Below are positions 18,080 to 28,763 of a stretch of DNA of 64,000 nucleotides, one piece after another. The stretch comes from VXYK01 sp965221585. GTDB lineage: Bacteria > Actinomycetota > Acidimicrobiia > Acidimicrobiales > Aldehydirespiratoraceae. Position 1 is the first letter of the stretch, and each line of letters opens with the position of its first letter. The notes under the pieces were generated by a model that saw only the letters and a program-made list of their open reading frames with translations, did not search any database and was not told the origin of the DNA. The position numbers and the translations under genes were made by a program. Location: positions 372,001 through 436,000 of the forward strand of contig OZ244898.1 of NCBI GenBank assembly GCA_965221585.1, written 5' to 3'.

Positions 18080-19027
18080 TCAGCGTCGAGCTAGGTGGGC
18101 CATTTCGCTGATGAGCTGCGGTAGCGGCGGCTGCGTGTAGGTCGGGTCCAGGTCGGCGTAGACGGCGTGGACGTTGACTGCCAGCCTCTCGCTGTCGGTC
18201 CACTCGCCGAAGTGGCCGAGTTCAATATCAAGGGCGGCTTCGGTGGCGGTCATTCCGGCAGCGTGGCGTTTGGCAGCCTCGTGCTGGACGAAGGTCAGGT
18301 AGTCCCGCACCATCTCGGGACCGCGTCTGTCGACGACGGGGCCGTGCCCGGGCACGACCACCTCGACATCGAGTTCGAGGATCAGATCGCAGGCGCGTAT
18401 CCAGTTGATCACCGGACCGGCCCAGACGATGGGCGTGCCGTAGACGAAAAGGATGTCACCAGTGAAGACTGTTCGCGTGTCCGGGACATGGACCACTAGG
18501 TCGCCTTTCGTGTGCGCCGGCCCCACATCGATCAACTCGATCTGACGCCCGCCCACTGTGAGGCCGAGATGGCCGGAGAACGTCCTAGTCGGTGGCGTGG
18601 CGACGATGCCGGTGAAGTCGAACTGTCCGAACGCGCCCCGCAGATAGTCGTTGACGATCTGATCGCCGAAATCGGTCTCGACCAGCACGGCGAGCATCGA
18701 GGCAGGGACGTCCTCGAACTCCTCAAGACATGCCTCGGTAGCGATGATCTCGGCGTTCTCGACGAGTTGATTGCCGTAGCAGTGGTCGCCGTTGGCGTGG
18801 GTGTTCACGAGGGTCTGGATCGGTCTCGTTGCCGTGATGGGGTCCATGCTGTCCAACATCGCCTGTGTCAGCGGCAGGTCGAACAGCGTGTCGACCAGCA
18901 GGGACCGATCCTCGCCGGCTATCAAGCCCGCATTACTCCATCCCCAGCTGCCGTCGGGTTGGAGGTATGCCCAAGTCCCGTCGCCGACCTCGGCGAGACC
19001 CTGCTCGAAGCGGACCTGGGGTCTCAT
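18080..19027 (-). CDS. MBL-fold metallohydrolase
   Basis: A metallo-beta-lactamase fold of 315 residues from the ATG at 19027 (MRPQVRFEQGLAEVGDGTW). The longer open frame to 19159 adds an unlikely basic stretch. The zinc motif is HANGDH in VNTHANGDHCYGN near residue 95. Further ligands are His in DVGPAHTKGD and in VVPGHGPVVD. Resembles quinoprotein relay/glyoxalase-like hydrolases (SoxH-type), but substrate is not deducible. It converges with the HNH gene (81 bases). Confidence 0.83.
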   Translation of the reverse strand: MRPQVRFEQGLAEVGDGTWAYLQPDGSWGWSNAGLIAGEDRSLLVDTLFDLPLTQAMLDSMDPITATRPIQTLVNTHANGDHCYGNQLVENAEIIATEACLEEFEDVPASMLAVLVETDFGDQIVNDYLRGAFGQFDFTGIVATPPTRTFSGHLGLTVGGRQIELIDVGPAHTKGDLVVHVPDTRTVFTGDILFVYGTPIVWAGPVINWIRACDLILELDVEVVVPGHGPVVDRRGPEMVRDYLTFVQHEAAKRHAAGMTATEAALDIELGHFGEWTDSERLAVNVHAVYADLDPTYTQPPLPQLISEMAHLARR

Positions 19028-19151
19028 GGCGTCTCCAACAACGAGGCGACCGAGCGGTTGAAGTTGACACCTTGCCCCGTGTCTAGAGGCAAGAGATCTC
19101 GCGACATGGATTTGTGACCATATCAGAGCTGGACATCCGGATTGGCTCGAT

Positions 19152-19209
19152 GTCGTCATTCATCCGTTCAACTCCGCCGTCTATGTGCGTGACGTGCAGC
19201 GACCGCGGG
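19152..19209 (+). pseudogene. Fragment of an LLM-class oxidoreductase gene
   Basis: In the 333-base gap between the MBL gene and the deacetylase gene, a short frame reads DVVIHPFNSAVYVRDVQRPR. It matches the C-terminal IHPFNSAAYVRDVQRPR of the LLM gene at 9078, and the DNA is also clearly similar (9613-9673). There is no start and the frame ends at a TAG about 40 bases on, so it is a remnant. Just downstream on the minus strand (about 19211-19290) a frame ends CAEAVLKNAYLVHHDGYLFG, which may be the tail of a second decayed gene. Nothing else was seen in the gap. Confidence 0.7.
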
Positions 19210-19360
19210 TTCACCCGAACAGATATCCGTCGTGGTGCACCAAGTAGGCGTTCTTGAGCACCGCCTCTGCACATCCAGCATACCGCGCGCCCTTCTTGGG
19301 CGGGAACGGGCGCTTTACGCGGTATCGCGGTTGCACTAAACATGAGGTGTGGATCATGTT

Positions 19361-21340
19361 ATGTCTTTCCGGCGTGTCTCGGCCCGGTCCCGGGTCGGGA
19401 CTGTTCTGGTTTTGGCGCTTTTGGCCGCGGTGCTGTGGGCGGCGGTCCCTGAAGGTGTGGCCGCCCAGCAGGACGATTCCGACGCGTCGCTGGCCTCTTT
19501 GACGTTGACGGGGGCCGATCTGGCGTTCGACCCCGATCAGAGCCAGTACTGGTTGGCCTACGGGGTGGCGGTACAGAATCCCACCATTGTGGCTACGGCC
19601 GCCCAGCCGGAGGCGCAGGTGGAATTCCGCCCGGCTGACGCCGACCCCGACACTGCTGGCTACCAAGCGAGCGTGTCGGGGTTGCAGGTGGTGCACGTCA
19701 TCGTCACTTCGCCCGACGAGTCCGCCAGGCGTATCTGGTCGATCTGGCTGTTCGACTACCGGCTCACCGCGCTGGGCGTCGAGGGCTTCGACCTCGGTTT
19801 CGATCAGGCGACAGCCGACTACAGCCTCGAGGTGCCCCACAGCAACGCCACGATCACGCTCACCGCCAACGACGGCACCCACACCTTTGCCTACAGCCAC
19901 CCCGACTCAGACCCGGCAGCCGACGGCCACCAGGTCGCGCTTCAACCGGGCGAAAACACCGTGACGGTCACCGCCACGCCCGAGGTGCCCATCGTCGCGG
20001 TCGCCCAGACCTACACCATCGCCGTCACCCGCCTGCCCGATCCCTCGGTGGGTTTGCGCACTGGCGACCCCCTCACCGGCACTTTCGCGTATGTGCCACA
20101 GAGCCACAACGGGTCGAGGGGGTTCACCCTAGGTCTGCTCTTCAGCGATGACGTGTCGACCAGTTTCCAGGAGCTGCGGTACTGGACGATCAAGGTGATC
20201 GGTGGCCGGCTGCAGCACATGCAGTTGATTGATTCCACCAACACGGCTCGCTGGTATCTGCTTGTGACCCCGTCGGGCGACTATGACGTCACGATCTCGT
20301 TGGAGGCAGGGCAGTCGTGCGGGGATATCGCGACGGTCTGCACGGCTGACGGCAGAGCCCTGTCTCACGACATGGAGGTGACGGTGGTCGGCCCCAACGG
20401 TTCGGCCACCCACCCGTCTGTGGCGTCCTCGGAGGTGTACCTCGTCTTCGACGACGGCCCCCAGCCCGAATTCACCCCGCGGATTCTTGACGTGCTGAAG
20501 CGTCATGGAGCCAAGGCGACCTTCTTCGTCACGGGCGTCAATGCCAGCGCTCACCCCGACATCGTTCAGCGCGCGGCCAACGAGGGCCACACGTTCGGCA
20601 ACCACACATGGAATCACGAAGTCTTGACGGAGCTGACCCTTGACGAGTTCAACAGCACGATCAACCGCACCCAAGAGGCGCTCGGTGATCACGCCACCGA
20701 CTGCCTGCGACCTCCGCTCAACGCGGCAGATCACAACGTTGTCGAGTGGGCCCAAGCACTCGGAATGCGGATCATTCCGTTCACGGTCAACATCCGAGAC
20801 TGGCAACTGCCGGGCGCCGAGGTCATCGCCGATCGCATTGTCTGGGGCGCCGTGCCCGGATCGGTGATCTCCCTCCACGACGTCGGCGCCACCGGCGAGC
20901 AAACCGCGGAAGCGCTCGATCTTGCTCTCACCAGGCTGGCGGACTCCGGGCTGAACTTTGTGCCGCTCTGCAATGCAGCACTCCCCGCACCGGAGCCATC
21001 GACCACTGCGGAGCCCTCGACCACAACGGAGCCTCCAGCCGCGTCGGAACCTCCGGCTGCGCCGACGAGACTGACCGCAGCGGTCAACGACGACGGTCAC
21101 ATCGTGCTTAGCTGGGATGCGGCAGCCGACGGCGATGGGGTCACCGGCTATCAGATCCTGCGCCGCCGCCCCCGCGAGGGTGAGAACACCCTGGTGGTGT
21201 ACGTGGACGATACCGGCAGTGCCGCGAACACCTATACCGACACCGAGGCGCCGGCCGGCACGCTCTATGTGTATCGCGTCAAGGCGCACAACAGCGCAGG
21301 CACCTCGGCACGCTCGAACTACGTCAACGTGGACCACTGA
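19361..21340 (+). CDS. Secreted polysaccharide deacetylase with cadherin-like and fibronectin III domains
   Basis: A 659-residue exported protein. The signal peptide runs MSFRRVSARSRVGTVLVLALL to about VAAQQ. Two or three cadherin-like beta-sandwich repeats follow (LASLTLTGADLAFDPDQ, then ALGVEGFDLGFDQATADYS). The NodB deacetylase domain (about residues 365-550) shows the metal motifs VFDDGPQPEF and GNHTWNHEVL and a late ISLHDVG. After a Pro/Thr linker (PSTTAEPSTTTEPPAASEP) comes one FnIII module ending VYRVKAHNSAGTSARSNYV. It probably trims acetyl groups from extracellular or wall polysaccharide. ATG 19361 is preferred over GTG 19349 because GAGG sits 11-14 bases upstream. Confidence 0.87.
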   Translation: MSFRRVSARSRVGTVLVLALLAAVLWAAVPEGVAAQQDDSDASLASLTLTGADLAFDPDQSQYWLAYGVAVQNPTIVATAAQPEAQVEFRPADADPDTAGYQASVSGLQVVHVIVTSPDESARRIWSIWLFDYRLTALGVEGFDLGFDQATADYSLEVPHSNATITLTANDGTHTFAYSHPDSDPAADGHQVALQPGENTVTVTATPEVPIVAVAQTYTIAVTRLPDPSVGLRTGDPLTGTFAYVPQSHNGSRGFTLGLLFSDDVSTSFQELRYWTIKVIGGRLQHMQLIDSTNTARWYLLVTPSGDYDVTISLEAGQSCGDIATVCTADGRALSHDMEVTVVGPNGSATHPSVASSEVYLVFDDGPQPEFTPRILDVLKRHGAKATFFVTGVNASAHPDIVQRAANEGHTFGNHTWNHEVLTELTLDEFNSTINRTQEALGDHATDCLRPPLNAADHNVVEWAQALGMRIIPFTVNIRDWQLPGAEVIADRIVWGAVPGSVISLHDVGATGEQTAEALDLALTRLADSGLNFVPLCNAALPAPEPSTTAEPSTTTEPPAASEPPAAPTRLTAAVNDDGHIVLSWDAAADGDGVTGYQILRRRPREGENTLVVYVDDTGSAANTYTDTEAPAGTLYVYRVKAHNSAGTSARSNYVNVDH

Positions 21341-21415
21341 GTTGCGCGCCGTAGACACTGTTCCCCCAGTCACCAACCATCCATTCGATCTCCGCGCGCT
21401 GAGCTTCGGGCTTTG

Positions 21416-21784
21416 CTAGTTGTCGACGTCGATCGCGTGGGTTCGGAGCATCTGCAGTGGGACGACCTCGAGCGCGCGTTCGTGCGTCGCGGTGAGCCGA
21501 ACCGGCGCGGCGGCACCGGCCAAGGCGGCTTCGAGCCAGCGAGAAGCGCAGACACACCAGCCGTCACCCGGTGAGAGACCCTCGAATCCCCACTCGGGCC
21601 GCGGCGTCGACAGGTCATTTCCCGCTTCCTTGGAGAACTCGAGAAACTCGGCGGTGACGATCGTGCAGACAGTGTGCGAGCCGATATCGGCCTCGGACGT
21701 GTTGCAGCATCCGTCACGAAAGAAACCTGTGACCGGATCGGTTCCGCACTCGACGAGATCGGTCCCCAAAACGTTCTGTGCCAT
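21416..21784 (-). CDS. DUF2237 family protein
   Basis: A 122-residue protein with the DUF2237 signature: NVLGTDLVECGTDPVTGFFR near the start, DGCCNTSEADIGSHTVC, then LSPGDGWCVCASRWLEA and ATHERALEVV. Cys residues are conserved and suggest metal or thiol chemistry, but the family has no established function. It converges with the deacetylase gene and is divergent from the GNAT gene (62 bases). Confidence 0.88.
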   Translation of the reverse strand: MAQNVLGTDLVECGTDPVTGFFRDGCCNTSEADIGSHTVCTIVTAEFLEFSKEAGNDLSTPRPEWGFEGLSPGDGWCVCASRWLEAALAGAAAPVRLTATHERALEVVPLQMLRTHAIDVDN

Positions 21785-21846
21785 ACCTCATCAAACCACG
21801 GGACTAGATTCGTTGCGACCCCGCGACTCCAGACAGGGACCAATTG

Positions 21847-22335
21847 ATGCAGCTCCGATTAGCCACGGTTGCCGATGCTGAAGACCTCCGCCGGATCTAC
21901 AACCACGAGGTTGAGAACACCACCGCCACATTCGACATCGAGCCACGAACTCTCGAAGACCAACGCGAGTGGATCAACCAACGCCAAGGGGCGCTCGGTG
22001 CTGTTGTCGCTGAACTCGACGGTCGTGTGGTCGGCTTCGCCAGCCTCAGTCCGTACCGCAATCGTGCCGGCTATCGCACCACCGTGGAGAACAGCGTGTA
22101 CGTGAGCGAAGACGCTCGAGGCCGCGGCGTGGGCCGCGCGCTGATGGAAGAACTCATCGACATGGCCCTCAAGAGGGGTTTTCACAGCATTGTCGCCCAC
22201 ATCGTCGATGGCCACGAAGCAAGCGTGGCGCTCCACCGAGCCTGCGGGTTCGAAGTTGTGGGCACCGAACGAGAAGTTGGTCGCAAATTCGGTGCATGGC
22301 TCGACGCAGTCATCATGCAACGCATGCTCGCGTGA
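21847..22335 (+). CDS. GNAT family N-acetyltransferase (phosphinothricin acetyltransferase-like)
   Basis: A 162-residue single-domain GNAT. The acetyl-CoA pyrophosphate loop is SEDARGRGVGRALMEEL (about 88-104). The start MQLRLATVADAEDLRRIYNH is typical. The pat/bar-like pattern ATFDIEPRTLEDQREW and the final HRACGFEVVGTEREVGRKFG match the phosphinothricin N-acetyltransferase subgroup. Its real substrate may be a different amino acid such as methionine sulfoximine. ATG 21847 is chosen over an in-frame TTG three bases earlier. A strong hairpin follows the stop directly. Confidence 0.86.
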   Translation: MQLRLATVADAEDLRRIYNHEVENTTATFDIEPRTLEDQREWINQRQGALGAVVAELDGRVVGFASLSPYRNRAGYRTTVENSVYVSEDARGRGVGRALMEELIDMALKRGFHSIVAHIVDGHEASVALHRACGFEVVGTEREVGRKFGAWLDAVIMQRMLA

Positions 22336-22363
22336 GAGGTCCGGTGCCGAAGCACCGGACCTC
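22336..22363. terminator. Hairpin terminator between the GNAT gene and tRNA-Tyr
   Basis: A perfect 12-base-pair stem, GAGGTCCGGTGC paired with GCACCGGACCTC, closed by the tetraloop CGAA. It begins right after the GNAT stop and ends 10 bases before the 3' end of the convergent tRNA gene, so it can serve both strands. There is no clear T-run, common in high-GC actinobacterial terminators. Confidence 0.8.
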
Positions 22364-22373
22364 GTCTCCGCTG

Positions 22374-22456
22374 TGGGCCGAGAAGGATTTGAACCTTCGT
22401 AGGCATAAGCCGACGGGTTTACAGCCCGTTCCCTTTGGCCGCTCGGGCACCGACCC
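22374..22456 (-). tRNA. tRNA-Tyr (GTA)
   Basis: An 83-nt class II tRNA with a long variable arm. The acceptor pairs GGGTCGG with TCGGCCC (two G-U wobbles). D-arm region is CCCGAGCGGCCAAAGGGA, the anticodon arm is ACGGGCTGTAAACCCGT with anticodon GTA, and the T-arm is GAAGGTTCAAATCCTTC. CCA is not encoded. It is divergent from yajQ (94 bases). Confidence 0.93.
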
Positions 22457-22550
22457 GCGGACCGAAAATACTACCGGATCAGCGCCGCGTCCGGCACGGA
22501 TTTGCGGGCGCAGCCGATCAAGAACGGCCGCTGCTTGATACGGTTTCGCC

Positions 22551-23039
22551 ATGCCGACTTTCGATGTGGTTTCAGAACTCGACGGTCAAGAAGTACGCAA
22601 CGCCGTCGATCAAGCCTCCCGCGAGGTTTCCCAACGCTACGACTTCAAAAACACCGGCTCCTCGGTGCAATTGGGCGACAACGTCATTGAAATGGCCTCG
22701 TCGACGGAGGACCGGTTGGCAGCGCTGCGCCAAGTCCTTGAGGAGAAACTCGTGCGGCGCAAGGTGAGCCTCAGGGCGCTCGACTACGGCAACGTCGAGC
22801 CGGCCTCGGGAGGAACGGTGCGCCAGACTGCTCGCCTGCAGGCCGGGATCTCACAGGACAAAGCCAAAGAAATCAACAAGTTCATCAAAGGGCTCGGGTT
22901 CAAGGGCATCCAGTCATCTGCGCGGGGCGACGAACTGCGCGTGCAGGGCAAGAAACGTGACGACTTGCAGAAGGTGATCGCCGCGCTCAAAGAAGCCGAC
23001 CTGAAGATCCCCCTCCAGTTCATCAACTTCCGCGACTGA
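22551..23039 (+). CDS. YajQ family nucleotide-binding protein (UPF0234)
   Basis: A 162-residue protein matching the whole YajQ family: start MPTFDVVSELDGQEVRNAVD, core RYDFKNTGSSVQLGDN, then VSLRALDYGNVEPASGG and GISQDKAKEINKFIKG. It ends with PLQFINFRD. Members have two ferredoxin-like folds and bind nucleotides. Some bind cyclic di-GMP. No operon partner is evident. The next gene, htpX, is convergent and one base away. Confidence 0.92.
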   Translation: MPTFDVVSELDGQEVRNAVDQASREVSQRYDFKNTGSSVQLGDNVIEMASSTEDRLAALRQVLEEKLVRRKVSLRALDYGNVEPASGGTVRQTARLQAGISQDKAKEINKFIKGLGFKGIQSSARGDELRVQGKKRDDLQKVIAALKEADLKIPLQFINFRD

Positions 23040-23040
23040 C

Positions 23041-23883
23041 TCACATCGAGCGCAGGCGGGCGATCCTCTGTTCAGTAGGGGGATGGGTGCTGAACATGCT
23101 GCCTCTGCCGCCCCGGCCACGGGCCTGAGCGCTCAGAGGATTGACGATGTAGGAACTGGCCTGGTTCGGGTTGACGTTGACAGGGATCGCTTGAGCCCCC
23201 TGCTCCAGCTTCTCGAGCGCCCGTGCCAGGGGCTCGCCGCTGCCGATGAGCTTCGCGGCCGAGGCGTCGGCCTGGAACTCGCGGCTGCGGCTGATCGCCG
23301 CCTGAATGACCATCGCCGCGATCGGCGCCAGCAACGCGAAGGCAAGCTCGCCGATCGGGTTGCGGTCGCGGTCGCCGCCTCCGAACATTGCTCCCCACAT
23401 CACTATGTTGGCTGCGAAAGTGATCGCCATGCCGATCGCCGCGGCGACAGACCCGATAAGAATGTCGCGGTTGCGGATATGGGCCAGTTCATGGGCCAAC
23501 ACACCACGAACCTCGTCCCAGCTCATGCGCTCCAACAATCCGACGGTCACCGCCACCGCAGCGTTCTTCGGGTTTCGCCCGGTAGCGAAGGCATTCGGCT
23601 GCGGGTTGGGAGAGATATAGAGCTTCGGCATGGGCATATTGGCCCGCATGGTGAGGTCTTCCATGATCTGGTAGTACTGCGGTGCCTGCTCGCGGGTCAC
23701 CAGTTGGGCGCGGGCAGATTTGATCGCCAGGGTGTCGCTGAACCAGTAGGACCCGCCGACCATCACCAACGCGATCACCAGGCCGAACACCAAGCCGGTG
23801 CTGCTGCCGATAGCGCCGCCTGCGACGATGATCAGACCACCGAGCAGGCTGAGCAGAACGAAAGTCTTTGCAGTGTTGATCAC
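23041..23883 (-). CDS. htpX: Membrane zinc metalloprotease HtpX
   Basis: A 280-residue M48 protease. The chosen start is GTG 23883 (VINTAKTFVLLSLLGGL), which gives the family length. The upstream open frame to 24192 is the shadow of acs. Two N-terminal membrane helices are visible (LLSLLGGLIIVAGGAI and LVFGLVIALVMVGGSYW). Zinc motif HELAH lies in VLAHELAHIRNRDIL, with another membrane pair after it. The third ligand lies in SREFQADASAAKL. HtpX degrades damaged inner-membrane proteins. Confidence 0.9.
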   Translation of the reverse strand: MINTAKTFVLLSLLGGLIIVAGGAIGSSTGLVFGLVIALVMVGGSYWFSDTLAIKSARAQLVTREQAPQYYQIMEDLTMRANMPMPKLYISPNPQPNAFATGRNPKNAAVAVTVGLLERMSWDEVRGVLAHELAHIRNRDILIGSVAAAIGMAITFAANIVMWGAMFGGGDRDRNPIGELAFALLAPIAAMVIQAAISRSREFQADASAAKLIGSGEPLARALEKLEQGAQAIPVNVNPNQASSYIVNPLSAQARGRGGRGSMFSTHPPTEQRIARLRSM

Positions 23884-23938
23884 GGTCTCAACACTAGAGC
23901 CACACCGGTGCTCGCGGCTACGCCCTGCGAACCGATTT

Positions 23939-25966
<2,028 letters not shown>

Positions 25967-26048
25967 GGTGCGTCCCTTCGCGTTCACTTCGTGGCGAAAA
26001 CCATACCCACGGTGGCTAACGGCTGCTGCATGGGGAAAGCTGGTGCCC

Positions 26049-26834
26049 ATGTCGGATCGACCCGAAGCAGCGACCTACCGACGGGACGGCCATGTCGCCA
26101 CCATCACCTACAACCGGCCCGAGGCTCTCAATGCTGTCAACGGGGCCATGCGCCAGGCTCTTGATGCCGCCTGGACTGAGTTCCGTGAGGACGAAGAAGC
26201 CTGGGTTGCCGTCGTCACGGGTGCAGGCAGGGCCTTCTGTGCAGGAGCGGATCTGCGTGACGGTGCGGGCGCGACGGGCAGCTGGCCGGGCTCGTTCTGG
26301 GAGTGGCCCACGATCACCACTTTCGAGAGCGGCATGGAGATCTGGAAACCGACGATCGCCGCGGTCAACGGGCCTTGTATCGGTTATGGGCTCACCGCGG
26401 TCCTGGCATGCGATTTCGTGCTCGCCAGCGAACGGGCGAGTTTCGCCTACCCGGAGGTGAAGCTGGGGCAGGCGACGATTGTGGGGGCGTTGAGACTGCC
26501 TGACCATGTGGCGATTCCTGATGCTCTGGAACTGCTGTTGACAGGAGATCCGATTGATGCGGACCGCGCCAAAGAGATAGGTCTTGCCTGGCAGGTTCAT
26601 CCCCATGATGAACTGTTGGGTGCGGCGCACGGTCTAGCCGAGCGGCTTTGCCAAGGTGCCCCGTTGGCGGTGCGGGCCACCAACGAGATGGTCAGGCGTG
26701 GCCGCAGGATGAACTGGACTGAGGCGGTGCGGATGGGTGAGACGATGCGCCGGGTTGTCGGGCAGTCCGAGGATGCTGCGGAGGGTGGTCGAGCGTGGGC
26801 CGAGAAACGCGACCCTCAATGGAAAGCCCGGTGA
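26049..26834 (+). CDS. Enoyl-CoA hydratase/isomerase family protein
   Basis: A 261-residue crotonase-fold protein. The start MSDRPEAATYRRDGHVATIT at 26049 gives normal length. The open frame upstream is an artefact of the divergent acs. Oxyanion-hole segments are VTGAGRAFCAGADLRDG and PTIAAVNGPCIGYGLTAVLA. The first catalytic Glu position of hydratases is not conserved clearly (the sequence there is EVKLGQATIVGA), so the exact reaction (hydratase, isomerase or hydrolase) cannot be assigned. Confidence 0.85.
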   Translation: MSDRPEAATYRRDGHVATITYNRPEALNAVNGAMRQALDAAWTEFREDEEAWVAVVTGAGRAFCAGADLRDGAGATGSWPGSFWEWPTITTFESGMEIWKPTIAAVNGPCIGYGLTAVLACDFVLASERASFAYPEVKLGQATIVGALRLPDHVAIPDALELLLTGDPIDADRAKEIGLAWQVHPHDELLGAAHGLAERLCQGAPLAVRATNEMVRRGRRMNWTEAVRMGETMRRVVGQSEDAAEGGRAWAEKRDPQWKAR

Positions 26835-26889
26835 AGCCGATAATGGCCCGATAGGGGCGTCAGGTTGATTCGTGCGCCATCATGAGCCG

Positions 26890-28029
26890 ATGGAAATCCA
26901 CGGAAACTGTGATCCCGCTTTCTCGGCGGTGCAGGACGCCTTTGAGCAGAACTTCGCTGAAGGCCTTGAATTGGGGGCCGCTGCCGCGGTGACCGTCGAT
27001 GGGGAGGTGGTGGTCGACATCTGGGCGGGAGCGGCTGACGCAGCGGGCAGTCCGTGGCAGCGCGACACGATCGTCAACGTCTACTCCACGACCAAGACCA
27101 TGGCCGCGGTGTGCATGCTGATTCTGGCCGACCGGGGAGAGTTGGACTTCGACAAACCGGTGGCGCACTACTGGCCGGAGTTCGCGCAGCATGGCAAAGA
27201 GAGTGTGCTGGTGCGTCATGTCATGTCTCACACCGCCGGTCTGCCCGGGTTCGTGCCGCCGATCGCTCCGCCACAGCTGTATGACCTCGACCATGTAGCA
27301 GCTCAGCTTGCTGGTCAGGAACTGTGGTGGGAGCCGGGCACCAAGTCCGGCTATCACGCCATCACCCAGGGCAATCTCGAAGGCGAGATCCTTTATCGGA
27401 TAACTGGCGAGCGGATGGCCGATTGGTTCGCCAAGGAGGTGGCCGGCCCCTTGGAGGCCGACTTCTGGATGAGCCTGCCGGCTTCGGAAGACCACCGGGT
27501 CGCCGAGTTGCAGCTCCCGCCTCCGCCCAGCGGCATGGAGGTGAACGGTGTGCCTGTGGCGTTCGATTCAATCGCGATCCGCACGTTGACGAGTTGTCCT
27601 TTGGACGCAACCGAACCCCGGACTCGTGAGTGGCGTGCGGCTGAGATTCCTGCCGCGGGCGGGCTCGGCAACGCTCGTTCCATTGCGGCGGTGCATTCGA
27701 TGCTTGCCAATGGTGGCGAGGTGAACGGGGTACGCCTCCTGTCTGAGGCGGGGGCTCGGCGGGCGCTTGAGCCCCAGGTCGACGGCGTTGACGAAGTGTT
27801 GATGCTGCGGCTGCGTCACGGCTTGGGGTTTGCGCTGGAGATGGAAGGCTGGGTCCAGAGCCCGAATCCCAACCACATGTTCTGGGGTGGCTGGGGCGGC
27901 TCCCTGGCGACGGTGGACTTCGATGCCGCCATGACCGTGTCCTACGTGATGAACCGGATGGACGCCGAACTTACCGGCGACCCCCGCGGTGGTCGCTTGG
28001 TGAACGCCAGCTACGCCAGTCTCAGCTAG
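26890..28029 (+). CDS. Serine hydrolase, class C beta-lactamase/esterase family
   Basis: A 379-residue protein starting MEIHGNCDPAFSAVQDAF. It has the penicillin-binding fold: SxxK in NVYSTTKTMAAVC near residue 68, the family's HVMSHTAGLPGF, and a Tyr motif in GYHAITQGNLEGEI. No signal peptide is visible, so it is probably cytosolic, an esterase or beta-lactamase-like hydrolase (EstB/LACTB type) rather than a wall enzyme. Its 3' end overlaps the convergent HD gene by eight bases. Confidence 0.87.
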   Translation: MEIHGNCDPAFSAVQDAFEQNFAEGLELGAAAAVTVDGEVVVDIWAGAADAAGSPWQRDTIVNVYSTTKTMAAVCMLILADRGELDFDKPVAHYWPEFAQHGKESVLVRHVMSHTAGLPGFVPPIAPPQLYDLDHVAAQLAGQELWWEPGTKSGYHAITQGNLEGEILYRITGERMADWFAKEVAGPLEADFWMSLPASEDHRVAELQLPPPPSGMEVNGVPVAFDSIAIRTLTSCPLDATEPRTREWRAAEIPAAGGLGNARSIAAVHSMLANGGEVNGVRLLSEAGARRALEPQVDGVDEVLMLRLRHGLGFALEMEGWVQSPNPNHMFWGGWGGSLATVDFDAAMTVSYVMNRMDAELTGDPRGGRLVNASYASLS

Positions 28030-28642
28030 CGGCTGCGCGCTGGGTACCGCTGACGGCGCGCCCGGCCGATTCTGTGATCTTTCTGACCAAGGGCTCGAAG
28101 TGCTCCAGGGGGAGGGTGTCGTAGTCCGGGTCGAAGGCTTGTTGGTCCCAGTCATCGGTGAACTGTTCGCACAGCGAGAACCACGGTTCATCACGGAACT
28201 GTTCACGCAGGTCTCTGGGGGCGCCGAAGTGGTGGTAGTAGTGCCGTCCCTGGAAATCCTGGTGGTTGAGGATGGTTCGGTAGACGTCTTCGCGTACGTA
28301 GGGCCGGATGATCTCGGCTGAAATGGCTGCGTGGTTGGGCACGGAGACTGCCTTGCCGATGTCGTGGCACAGGCTGGCAAAGACCATTTCTTCGTCTGCG
28401 CCGGCTCGCTCGGCCATCGTGGCGGTCTGAAGGCTGTGAGTCAGCTGATCGGTGAGGAACCCGTCGCGGATGTCGGCCAGCGATTCCAACAGCATCAGTA
28501 TCCGATCCGCCACGCGCCCTTGGTTCAAAGCCGTGCAGTGACCGATGTGAGCCCACTGTTCGGCAGTGGATTCGTCCATTCTGCGGAAGCTGTTGTCGGC
28601 TGCTTTGGCCTTCGGTTGGGTCACGGGCTCGGTCACAGTCAT
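28022..28642 (-). CDS. HD-domain phosphohydrolase or oxygenase-like protein
   Basis: A 206-residue helical HD-domain protein. The metal His set is visible: THSLQTATMAERAGAD, then the paired CHDIGKA and HAAISAEII, then NHQDFQG. The spacing resembles the PhnZ/TIGR03276 branch of mixed-valent di-iron HD oxygenases, which cleave organophosphonates. That would be unusual here without phosphonate genes nearby, so ordinary HD phosphohydrolase is equally possible. It is divergent from clpB, from which 121 bases and a HAIR-like operator separate it. Confidence 0.8.
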   Translation of the reverse strand: MTVTEPVTQPKAKAADNSFRRMDESTAEQWAHIGHCTALNQGRVADRILMLLESLADIRDGFLTDQLTHSLQTATMAERAGADEEMVFASLCHDIGKAVSVPNHAAISAEIIRPYVREDVYRTILNHQDFQGRHYYHHFGAPRDLREQFRDEPWFSLCEQFTDDWDQQAFDPDYDTLPLEHFEPLVRKITESAGRAVSGTQRAAAS

Positions 28643-28684
28643 GGTCTGATGTTAGCCGCGTTCATCGGCGACACAAAGGACAAA

Positions 28685-28719
28685 GTTAAGTGTATCACAC
28701 TCAAGTTTTCTGCTATACT
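28685..28719 (+). promoter_or_regulatory. HAIR-like HspR operator and -10 box of the clpB promoter
   Basis: The actinobacterial HAIR element is CTTGAGT-N7-ACTCAAG, bound by the heat-shock repressor HspR. Here the right half is exact (ACTCAAG at 28699-28705). Seven bases to its left sits the half site GTTAAGT, matching five of seven. An extended -10, TGCTATACT, ends at 28719, about 45 bases before the clpB start. This indicates HspR control of clpB. No hspR gene lies in the window, and binding is inferred from the motif only. Confidence 0.75.
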
Positions 28720-28763
28720 AGAACTACCTGACGAACCCAACCAGAAAGCAAACACAGAACAAA

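Noticed and set aside
22374..22456. Possible Leu or Ser tRNA because of the long variable arm
   Set aside because: The anticodon loop CTGTAAA gives GTA, and bacterial tRNA-Tyr also has a long variable arm.
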